Notes under the pieces: generated by a model | Seen by the model: the letters and a program-made list of their open reading frames with translations, nothing else | The model's database searches: none | What the model was told of the DNA's origin: nothing | Made by a program: the position numbers and the translations under genes | Shown here: positions 1-7,385 of the stretch, one piece after another | Position numbering within the stretch: the first letter of the stretch is position 1 | Layout: every line of letters begins with the position of its first letter | NCBI RefSeq assembly: GCF_014596935.1 | Contig: NZ_JACVXC010000003.1 | Location: 310,001 to 374,000 of the forward strand | DNA from: Aestuariibaculum suncheonense | GTDB lineage: Bacteria; Bacteroidota; Bacteroidia; Flavobacteriales; Flavobacteriaceae | Length of the DNA stretch: 64,000 nucleotides | Direction: 5' to 3'

Positions 1-777
1 CCTTGTCTCATATGACACTTTGGTCTTTCCTATTTTAGATTGTTTCGTAGTTATTAAAACAACACCATTAGCTCCTCTCGCTCCATAAATTGCCGTAGCT
101 GAAGCATCTTTTAAAATATCAATACTCTGAATATCGGTTGGATTTAAGATACCTGGATTAAAATCTTCTACAATAAAACCATCAAGAACATAAAGTGGTG
201 AATTATCACCATTAACCGTATTTTTTCCTCGAATAGTAATTTCTAATCCTGCCCCTGGCTCACCAGTATCTGCTCCTACTTGCACCCCTGTGACACGACC
301 AGCCAAAGCCTGATCGAAGTTTGCTACCGGAGCTTCTGTTAGTTTATCCATTTTTACTGATGCTACCGAACCTGTTAAATCTTTCCTTTTAACCGATCCG
401 TATCCTACAACGACTGCGGCATCCAGTTGCTGTAAATCTGGCGCCATGTTTACATTTATTTTAGACTGCTGCCCTACAGTAATTTCAACGGATTTGTACC
501 CCATAAAAGACAAGACTAAAACAGATTCTGGTGTTACTTGAATAGAAAAATTCCCATCAAAATCTGTGCTTGCTCCGTTTTTTGTGCCCTTTTCAACCAA
601 ATTCACTCCTGGAAGAGGCATGCCTATCTCATCTACAACGGTACCAGTAACTGTCTTTACTTGGGCATTAGCAGAAAGACTACTCATTACCATTAATAAC
701 AGAAATACAAAAAGCAATGTATTCCTGCTGCCAAATTGTGCTGAAAACAGCTTTAACTGATTTTTCATTTTAGTCAT
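1..777 (-). CDS. SusC/RagA-type TonB-linked outer-membrane receptor, N-terminal part (runs off left edge)
   Basis: The 259 visible codons begin MTKMKNQLK and continue through a hydrophobic signal segment ending near SANAQ. A carboxypeptidase-regulatory-like beta-sandwich follows (VTGTVVDEIGMPLPGVNLVE, then GNFSIQV and FMGYKSVEI), with a TonB-box-like stretch and the plug domain (VVVGYGSVKRKDLTGSV, GRVTGVQV, IRGKNTVNG, PLYVLDGF, SIDILKDASATAIYGARGANGVV). These are hallmarks of SusC proteins, which import oligosaccharides with a SusD partner. The barrel and any susD lie beyond the left edge. The next gene, on the same strand, is a hybrid two-component regulator, the usual controller of such receptors. 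The family call is firm; the substrate cannot be read from this part. Confidence 0.93.
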   Translation of the reverse strand, partial: MTKMKNQLKLFSAQFGSRNTLLFVFLLLMVMSSLSANAQVKTVTGTVVDEIGMPLPGVNLVEKGTKNGASTDFDGNFSIQVTPESVLVLSFMGYKSVEITVGQQSKINVNMAPDLQQLDAAVVVGYGSVKRKDLTGSVASVKMDKLTEAPVANFDQALAGRVTGVQVGADTGEPGAGLEITIRGKNTVNGDNSPLYVLDGFIVEDFNPGILNPTDIQSIDILKDASATAIYGARGANGVVLITTKQSKIGKTKVSYETR

Positions 778-814
778 TAAATTAAGTTTTGTTTGTGTTT
801 GATTTATTCATACC

Positions 815-822
815 CAAACTTA
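815..822 (-). promoter_or_regulatory. Flavobacterial -7 box of the susC promoter
   Basis: On the minus strand the box reads TAAGTTTG, matching the Bacteroidota consensus TAnnTTTG, 38 bases before the susC ATG. A C-rich motif (TACCCCCCTTTAT, minus strand, about 842-854) lies about 20 bases upstream. No good -33 TTG is seen at the canonical distance, so an activator may substitute. Confidence 0.45.
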
Positions 823-841
823 TAAATCAATTGCGGTTAAT

Positions 842-854
842 AAAGGGGGGTATA
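842..854 (-). promoter_or_regulatory. C-rich motif upstream of susC, candidate activator site
   Basis: Minus strand TACCCCCCTTTAT. A close relative, TACCCCTTTAT, occurs upstream of the lyase gene (about 10016-10026), also some 20 bases before a -7-like box, with a second copy of the CCCC core exactly 21 bases further upstream. The hybrid regulator encoded at 932-5035 is the obvious candidate to bind it. This is inference from a few sites. Confidence 0.3.
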
Positions 855-931
855 TGCCTATTTAACCGAGGTTTTCTGTTCAAATCAAGTGAAACCTCCA
901 GTAAAACCTATATGCTATGGTAAAATTCCGA

Positions 932-3900
932 CTATTTAGGATTTCGGAAATCCGAAGGAAGCTTATCAAATAATTTTTGAAAAGAAGTTCTAAAATTCTT
1001 CAAATCATTAAATCCTAAATCGAATGCAATCTCTGAAATAGTCATTTGAGTCTGTTCTATTAATTGAGCTGCACGCTTCAATTTTATGGTTCTAATAAAT
1101 TCTGAAGTTGACTGGTCAGTTAACGCTTTTAACTTTCTGTAAAGTACAGAGCGACTCATACCCATGCCTTCAATAAAATCTTGAATGGTAAACTCAGAAT
1201 TCGTTATATTCTCCTCTACCAAATCTATTGCCTTTTGTAAAAACAACTCATCAGCCGAAGTGACTGTTATTTCTTTTGGTTGTAGAATAACATCTTTCTT
1301 AAACTTATGAATCAAGTTCTTTCTTGAAGCCAAAATATTTTCTACCCGTAATTCCAAAATTTCGGCATCAAAAGGTTTGGTAACATAAGCATCGGCTCCT
1401 GTGGAAAATCCAGCTTTTTGGAATTCTTGAGATGTTTTCGCTGTAAGCAGTATTACAGGAATATGACTTGTATTTATATTCGTTTTAATAATTTCACAAA
1501 GCTCCATACCATCCATTTCAGGCATCATAATATCACTTATTATCAAATCTACATCCTGCTTTTTGGCTATTTCAATGGCTTTTTTTCCGTTTGGAGCTTC
1601 AAAAATATTATACGATTTTTCAAATATCGATTTTACAAAACCACGTACTTCATAATTATCTTCTACAATTAATATTGTCGCTAAGGATGCATTTAACACA
1701 TTCCCTTTCTGAGTTTCTTCGTTAATCGTTAACAGTTCCTTATCTACATAAACCGATTTTTCAATACTATAATCTTCTTCAAGCTTTACTGCATCTGTTG
1801 GCTTTTCAATCTGATCTTTAATTAAATGATCTTTTCCAAGAGGAAGGAGGACTTTAAATGTAGTACCTTTTTCTTTTTTACTCTTAACTTTAATTTCCCC
1901 TTTATGAAGCTCAACTAAGTTTTTCGATAAGGCCAAACCTATTCCTGTACCAGTACGTTCTCCTAATTGATAATAACGATCAAAAATAAACTTAACATGC
2001 TTTTTAGGAATACCCTCTCCGTTATCAATCACCTCGATCTTTACATACTTTTTCTCCGATTCATTTCGGTATTTACTAACCTCTGAAACCTGTAACTCAA
2101 TACTTCCCTCCTCTGGCGTAAACTTAAATGCGTTAGATAGTAGATTAAAAACCACTTTTTTAAGCTGGGTTTTATCATACCAAACATTTATAATCTCATC
2201 TGTACTAATAAATCTGTAATCGATGTTCTTAACCTCAGCTAGTTCATTAAATGCCTGCTTAATATCCCTTAAAAAAGGTACTATATTATTTTCTGAGGCT
2301 TTTAAAGATAATTTTCCTGATTCGTTTTTTCTGAAATCTAACAACTGATTAATTAATTCCATTAAAATACTAGCATTCCTATACATGATATCGTGTTGCT
2401 TCCTAATAAAATCATTTCCATCATCCATTTTTAGCAACCGTTCCAGTGGACCGATAATAAGCGTAAGCGGTGTTCTAAAATCGTGAGAAATATTAGTGAA
2501 TAACTGAAGTTTCAACTTATTTACTTCCTCTATTCTCTCCTTCTCCAAACGTTCTTGCTTTAATTCATTGCGTTCTTTTACTCGTATTAAACTGTATTTC
2601 CTTATTTGCCAGAAGATCTCAAAAGCCAATAAAAAATATAACAAATAAGCCCACCATGTAAACCATGGTGCTGGTAAAACATCAATAGTTATAGAATCTC
2701 CAATTTCATTCCACAAGCCATCATTATTTGAAGCTTTTACCTTAAATGTGTAAGTTCCTGCATCTATATTGGTATAAGTTGCTGATGTTTTGTTACCAAT
2801 GTAATTCCAATCTTTATCAAAACCCTCTAACTTATATGCATATTGATTTTTTAATGGTTGAGAATAACTTAAAGCTATAAAATCCAGATTAAATATATTT
2901 TGGTCATACTTTAAGGAAACTTCTTTTATATTATCAGTAATACTCAAAAAGGGTTTATTATTTACCTGCATTGAAGTAATTGAAACTGGTGGTTCATAAG
3001 TATTTTGCTTAATATCTTTAGGATTGAACACATTAAAACCATTAGCACCACCAAAAAACAATTCTCCATTTTTATTTTTTAAATAGGCGCCAAAATTAAA
3101 CTCATTACTCTGTAAACCATCCTGAGCATTAAAGTTTTTAATTTCTAAGGTTTGTGTATTAATTCGACTTAAACCGTTATTCGTGCTAAGCCAAATATTA
3201 TGTTCATCATCAGGAATAATACCATAAATAATATCATTAGGTAATCCCTGTTGTGTACCGTATTTCGTGGAAGTTTTTGTTTTACGATCATAGTAATATA
3301 ATCCGTCGCCCTCAGTACCTATAAAAACATTTCCTTTTTCATCTTCATAAACGCACAAGACAGCTCGTATGGTATGAGTTTCAGGATTACTACCTAAGTA
3401 ATTAATTTTTGAAAGTTTTCTAGTCTTAATATCAACTTCACACAATCCAATATTCCCACCAATGAGTAATTTATTCTCATTTGAAGTTTCATAAATAGTG
3501 TAAACAATTTTACCTACCCAATCCTTAGGATCTTGTAATCTATAAATAGAATCTGTTTGTCTGTCTAAAACATTAATACCACCTCCCGAAGTTCCAATCC
3601 AAATATCACCGTAAGTATCTTCTAAAAGTGAAATCACTCGATTATCACTAATACTATTTTTATCATTAGAATTCGTTTTATATATCTGAAACTTTAAAGG
3701 CTTGGTTGTTGACTTCAAATAATTTAAACCGCCTTCGTGGGTTCCAATCCAAAACCCCCCTTTTTTATCCTGAATAATAGCTTTTACATTGTTAGCACTT
3801 AAACCATTGGAATTATTAGGCTCGTTCATATAATAACTAAATTCACCTATAGAAGCATCGTAATAATTAATCCCTCCTCCTTCGGTTCCAACCCATAAAT

Positions 3901-5035
3901 TATTTTGAGAATCCTGTACAATAGAGCTTACCACATTGTAGTTAAGCTTTGTATTATTGGCTCCTGAAGCAAAATGCTTAAACACGTCAAAACTTCTTTC
4001 AAAATAACTAATGCCTCCCGCATAGGTTCCAACCCACATATCCCCTTTTTCGTCCTCGTATATATCATAAATGGAATTTTGACTTAGACTATTAGGATTG
4101 TTTTCATCATGAACATAATGTGATATAGAAAATGTCTTAGAGTTAATTAAATAAAGTCCTCTATAGGTTCCTACCCATAAATTCCCTGAATCATCTTCTT
4201 GAATACTCCTTACATCACTTAGGTATTCTGCAGACTCCGATTTTGATTTAAAAAACTCAAAAGCATCAGTCTTTTTATTTAATAATGCCAATCCATTTTT
4301 AAATCCTAACCAAATATTTTTACTTTCATCTTGGTATAATGTTGACACATTATTTTTATTCAATTCTTTTGGGGAATTTTCTGGGTAATTATAATATTTA
4401 ACTACACCATTCAAAACATTAAAAAAACCAATTTGTTCTGCAGTTTTAATCCATAATTCACTTTCATTAACTTTTAGCAATGCTCTTATAGGACTTTTAA
4501 AAAAGGAGTTGTCTTTTGGATTAAAGTCGAATGATACAAACTTTTCATTATTTAGATTTAACTTTTTTAACCCGCTACTTGTTCCTATCCATAAAGAAGA
4601 ACTATCTGCCTGAGTAATACACCATATTTCATTATTTTCATACGTATCGGTAGTTTCAAAATAAAATCTATCAAAAGAATTGCTATTAGGATTGTATTTG
4701 TTTAATCCGTCTATAGTACCAATCCACAGGTTTTTATTATTATCTTCATATATAGATTTAATTAAACTATGACTTAAACTTGTTGAATCTTGAGAACTAT
4801 GCCTAAATGTTTGAAATTCCCTTCCGTCATATTTATTTAAGCCATCACGAGTACCAAACCATAAAAAGCCATCTCTATCTTGTTTAATAGCCAACACAGA
4901 ATTTTGAGACAAGCCGTCCTTTAATGAATATTGCCTAAATTTCAACGATTTAAAAGCATTCACTTCACTTTGAGCATGGCATACTATTTGAAACACACAA
5001 AATGCAATAAATAAAACTCTTGATTTAATTTTCAT
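932..5035 (-). CDS. Hybrid two-component system regulator (periplasmic beta-propellers, histidine kinase, receiver, AraC-type HTH)
   Basis: About 1367 residues from the ATG at 5035. An upstream in-frame ATG at 5089 exists, but MKIKSRVLFIAFCVFQIVCHAQ is a clean signal peptide, so 5035 is preferred. Residues about 25-700 hold many two-component propeller repeats (DGLSQNSV, GFLWFGTRDGLNKY, NIWLG and similar). A Y_Y_Y domain follows (YAYKLEGFDKDWNY), then one membrane helix near 790 (WFTWWAYLLYFLLAFEIFW). The kinase core has the HisKA H-box NISHDFRTPLTL near 850, the N-box NLLSNAFKFTP, and the G-boxes DNGEGIP and GTGIGLAL. The receiver (TILIVEDN near 1120) has phospho-acceptor Asp in ISDIMMPEMDG near 1168 and Lys in VTKPFD. 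The C-terminus is an AraC-type DNA-binding domain. Such regulators sense oligosaccharides in the periplasm and activate neighbouring polysaccharide-utilisation genes. Confidence 0.96.
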   Translation of the reverse strand: MKIKSRVLFIAFCVFQIVCHAQSEVNAFKSLKFRQYSLKDGLSQNSVLAIKQDRDGFLWFGTRDGLNKYDGREFQTFRHSSQDSTSLSHSLIKSIYEDNNKNLWIGTIDGLNKYNPNSNSFDRFYFETTDTYENNEIWCITQADSSSLWIGTSSGLKKLNLNNEKFVSFDFNPKDNSFFKSPIRALLKVNESELWIKTAEQIGFFNVLNGVVKYYNYPENSPKELNKNNVSTLYQDESKNIWLGFKNGLALLNKKTDAFEFFKSKSESAEYLSDVRSIQEDDSGNLWVGTYRGLYLINSKTFSISHYVHDENNPNSLSQNSIYDIYEDEKGDMWVGTYAGGISYFERSFDVFKHFASGANNTKLNYNVVSSIVQDSQNNLWVGTEGGGINYYDASIGEFSYYMNEPNNSNGLSANNVKAIIQDKKGGFWIGTHEGGLNYLKSTTKPLKFQIYKTNSNDKNSISDNRVISLLEDTYGDIWIGTSGGGINVLDRQTDSIYRLQDPKDWVGKIVYTIYETSNENKLLIGGNIGLCEVDIKTRKLSKINYLGSNPETHTIRAVLCVYEDEKGNVFIGTEGDGLYYYDRKTKTSTKYGTQQGLPNDIIYGIIPDDEHNIWLSTNNGLSRINTQTLEIKNFNAQDGLQSNEFNFGAYLKNKNGELFFGGANGFNVFNPKDIKQNTYEPPVSITSMQVNNKPFLSITDNIKEVSLKYDQNIFNLDFIALSYSQPLKNQYAYKLEGFDKDWNYIGNKTSATYTNIDAGTYTFKVKASNNDGLWNEIGDSITIDVLPAPWFTWWAYLLYFLLAFEIFWQIRKYSLIRVKERNELKQERLEKERIEEVNKLKLQLFTNISHDFRTPLTLIIGPLERLLKMDDGNDFIRKQHDIMYRNASILMELINQLLDFRKNESGKLSLKASENNIVPFLRDIKQAFNELAEVKNIDYRFISTDEIINVWYDKTQLKKVVFNLLSNAFKFTPEEGSIELQVSEVSKYRNESEKKYVKIEVIDNGEGIPKKHVKFIFDRYYQLGERTGTGIGLALSKNLVELHKGEIKVKSKKEKGTTFKVLLPLGKDHLIKDQIEKPTDAVKLEEDYSIEKSVYVDKELLTINEETQKGNVLNASLATILIVEDNYEVRGFVKSIFEKSYNIFEAPNGKKAIEIAKKQDVDLIISDIMMPEMDGMELCEIIKTNINTSHIPVILLTAKTSQEFQKAGFSTGADAYVTKPFDAEILELRVENILASRKNLIHKFKKDVILQPKEITVTSADELFLQKAIDLVEENITNSEFTIQDFIEGMGMSRSVLYRKLKALTDQSTSEFIRTIKLKRAAQLIEQTQMTISEIAFDLGFNDLKNFRTSFQKLFDKLPSDFRNPK

Positions 5036-5146
5036 ATTTAGTCGGCACATTAAATAACATAAAAACAATGGTAGTATAAATATAGTCAATAATATTATTA
5101 TACATTTTCATTTGAACTCTCCAAATATAGTACTATAATACTATTT

Positions 5147-5183
5147 TGTGCTCGGCAACACTTAATAAATGTGTTCGAGCACA
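5147..5183. promoter_or_regulatory. Long inverted repeat between the regulator and the SDR gene, candidate operator
   Basis: The arms read TGTGCTCG-gc-AACAC and GTGTT-CGAGCACA, separated by nine A/T-rich bases: 13 paired positions with a 2-base bulge on one side. It lies in the 295-base divergent gap between the hybrid regulator and the dehydrogenase operon. A smaller inverted repeat, ATAGTA/TACTAT (5127-5144), is next to it. There is no U-run on either strand, so an operator fits better than a terminator. The binding protein is not known. Confidence 0.5.
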
Positions 5184-5257
5184 TTTTTCAACAAATTCCT
5201 TTATTATACAAAAATTAATATATACATTCGCAACATTATCTAGTCAAGCAAGTAACT

Positions 5258-5272
5258 TCATTCCCCTAAACC
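5258..5272 (+). promoter_or_regulatory. CCCC-type motif upstream of the SDR operon
   Basis: TTCATTCCCCTAAAC lies about 65 bases before the SDR ATG, a distance like that of the C-rich motifs upstream of susC and of the lyase gene. The match is limited to the CCCC core and A/T flanks, so it is weak alone. Confidence 0.2.
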
Positions 5273-5330
5273 TTGCTGAATAGCAACACTTTACACACTA
5301 TTTAAACTAAACAATTAAAAATTATTTATT

Positions 5331-6122
5331 ATGTCAATTAATTTATTTGATTTAACAGGAAAGACTGCATTAATAACAGGTGGGGTTCATGGCTTGGGTA
5401 TGTCTATGGCAAAAGGGCTTGGACATGCTGGAGCAACATTAATTATCAACAATAATACTCAAGAAGCTTTAGATCATGCTATTGAAGAATACAAAGCAGA
5501 AGGCTTAAAAGCTTATGGTTATGTGTTTGATGTTACCAACGATCAACAAACCGCTGAAGCAATTAAACAAATTGAGCAAGAAGTAGGCCCCATAGATATT
5601 CTAATTAATAATGCCGGTATCATTAAACGTACACCTATTATCGACATGGAGACACCAGATTTCGAATTAGTTATTAAAGTAGACTTGGTGGGTCCTTTTA
5701 TCGTTTCAAAATATGTTGCTAAAAGCATGATAGAAAGAGGGGGCGGTAAAATTATTAATATTTGCTCTATGATGAGTGAGTTAGGACGAGACTCAGTAAG
5801 CGCTTATGCAGCGGCCAAGGGAGGCTTAAAAATGCTTACCCAAAGCATGGCTACAGAATGGGCTAAATATAATATTCAAACCAACGGTATTGGACCAGGG
5901 TATTTTGCAACAAGTCAAACGGCTCCTATACGTGTTGATGGCCATCCATTTAACGAGTTTATTATAGGTCGTACACCGGCTGGTCGCTGGGGTGATCCAG
6001 AAGATCTACAGGGCGCAGCTGTTTTCTTAAGTTCGAAAGCAAGTAATTTTGTTAACGGACAAATAGTTTATGTAGATGGTGGTATATTAGCAACCATAGG
6101 AAAACCTTCTAACGAAATTTAA
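5331..6122 (+). CDS. SDR-family oxidoreductase, gluconate 5-dehydrogenase / KduD-like
   Basis: 263 residues, the normal length for a classical short-chain dehydrogenase. The cofactor motif TGGVHGLG is near residue 17, the NNAG motif near 91, and the catalytic Ser and Tyr-x-x-x-Lys in ICSMMSELGRDS and YAAAKGG near 150-163. The stretch from ICSMMSELGRD through PAGRWGDPEDLQGAAVFLSS to FVNGQIVYVDGG closely resembles gluconate 5-dehydrogenase (IdnO). In polysaccharide loci of Bacteroidota this subgroup often acts on keto-deoxy-gluconate from uronates, as KduD does. It is the first gene of an operon with the DUF4861 gene 5 bases downstream. The family is firm; the substrate is inferred from context. 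Confidence 0.88.
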   Translation: MSINLFDLTGKTALITGGVHGLGMSMAKGLGHAGATLIINNNTQEALDHAIEEYKAEGLKAYGYVFDVTNDQQTAEAIKQIEQEVGPIDILINNAGIIKRTPIIDMETPDFELVIKVDLVGPFIVSKYVAKSMIERGGGKIINICSMMSELGRDSVSAYAAAKGGLKMLTQSMATEWAKYNIQTNGIGPGYFATSQTAPIRVDGHPFNEFIIGRTPAGRWGDPEDLQGAAVFLSSKASNFVNGQIVYVDGGILATIGKPSNEI

Positions 6123-6127
6123 TACTT

Positions 6128-7309
6128 ATGTATACATCTAAAACATTAATGACATGTTTGTTAGTATGCTCTGCCCTACTAACAGCTTGCTCAAAAAAAG
6201 AAAAACCGCTAACCATTAAAGTCCAAAATACTTTAAATATAAATCGAGATTTTGAAACCGTTGAATTATCTAAAACATTCTTAAAAACTGAAAGCTTAGA
6301 TAATATTGGAATTCGCAACACTAATACTGGAAATCATGTTATCACACAAACTGTAGATACTAATGACGATGGAATTTCAGACGAAATTTTATTTCAACCT
6401 CAAATTGCTGCAAATTCTGAAATCACTTATGAAATTGTAACTAATTATGATGGTGTTGGTCTGCAAGCTGAAGACGTTTGTTACTCAAGGTTTGTCCCAG
6501 AACGTACCGATGATTATACTTGGGAAAATGATAAAGTCGCATTTCGAGTTTATGGGCCAACCGCTCAAAAAATGGCTGAAAAAGGAGATCCGGCAGGCAC
6601 CCTTTCCAGTGGCGTAGATGCCTGGTTAAAACGCGTTAGCTACCCAATAATAAACAAATGGTATAAAGAAACAACCGAAGGAACTGGCTCCTATCATGTA
6701 GATACAGGAGAAGGGCTTGATAATTTTCACGTTGGTGTAAGTCGCGGTGTTGGTGGAATTGCTATAAAAGCAGATAGTAGCTTTTATTTTTCAAAAAACT
6801 ACACGAAGTGGCAAACCATTACCAACGGACCAATTCGCACCAGTTTTTATTTAGAATATGAAAGTTGGGATGCAGCAGGTTATTCTATTATAGAATCTAA
6901 AATTATAAGTCTTGACCGAGGAAACAACTTATCTAAATTTACACTTTCAATAGATGGTGTTCAAGACATTTATGCCGGATTAACCCTCCATGAAAAAGAT
7001 GGTGAAGTTACAGGAAATAATGACTTTGGTTGGGTTAGTTATTGGGAACCACATGGTGATTCTGAATTAGGAACTGCTATTGTTGCTCCAAAAAACACCT
7101 TTTTGGGATTTGAAAAATACGATACTGAAGCAAAAGATTTAAGTAATGCTTATGCGCATTTAAAAGTTGAAAACAATCAAGTTGTTTATTATGCCGGATT
7201 TGGTTGGAAAAAAAGCCAACAGTTTGAAAATGAAGAACAATGGGTAAATTATTTAAACACATTCTCTAAATGTATAAATAACCCCTTAAAGGTTTCTTTA
7301 GTTGAATAA
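6128..7309 (+). CDS. DUF4861 family lipoprotein
   Basis: 393 residues with a lipoprotein signal: a hydrophobic start and lipobox LLTAC, with Cys near residue 21 followed by SKKEKP. The body (VQNTLNINRDFETVEL near the start, later VAFRVYGPTAQKM, YHVDTGEGLDNFHVG and LTLHEKDGE) matches my recollection of DUF4861 proteins, which recur in pectin- and ulvan-type loci of Bacteroidota and may be surface or periplasmic sugar-acting proteins. The biochemical activity is unknown to me. It is co-transcribed with the upstream dehydrogenase and ends at a strong terminator. Confidence 0.82.
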   Translation: MYTSKTLMTCLLVCSALLTACSKKEKPLTIKVQNTLNINRDFETVELSKTFLKTESLDNIGIRNTNTGNHVITQTVDTNDDGISDEILFQPQIAANSEITYEIVTNYDGVGLQAEDVCYSRFVPERTDDYTWENDKVAFRVYGPTAQKMAEKGDPAGTLSSGVDAWLKRVSYPIINKWYKETTEGTGSYHVDTGEGLDNFHVGVSRGVGGIAIKADSSFYFSKNYTKWQTITNGPIRTSFYLEYESWDAAGYSIIESKIISLDRGNNLSKFTLSIDGVQDIYAGLTLHEKDGEVTGNNDFGWVSYWEPHGDSELGTAIVAPKNTFLGFEKYDTEAKDLSNAYAHLKVENNQVVYYAGFGWKKSQQFENEEQWVNYLNTFSKCINNPLKVSLVE

Positions 7310-7313
7310 ACAC

Positions 7314-7357
7314 AAAAACCTCCATTCTAACAATACATGCAAGAATGGAGGTTTTTT
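7314..7357 (+). terminator. Intrinsic terminator after the DUF4861 gene
   Basis: The stem is AAACCTCCATTCT / AGAATGGAGGTTT with a 13-base loop and a following T-run. The A-run on the other side lets it also serve the convergent lyase gene. Confidence 0.85.
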
Positions 7358-7385
7358 ATTTTTATAAATAAACCTGAAACAGCAG

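Noticed and set aside
868-898. Terminator after the hybrid regulator gene
   Set aside because: GAGGTTT / AAACCTC can pair, but no T-run follows on the minus strand and the loop is long; left uncalled.
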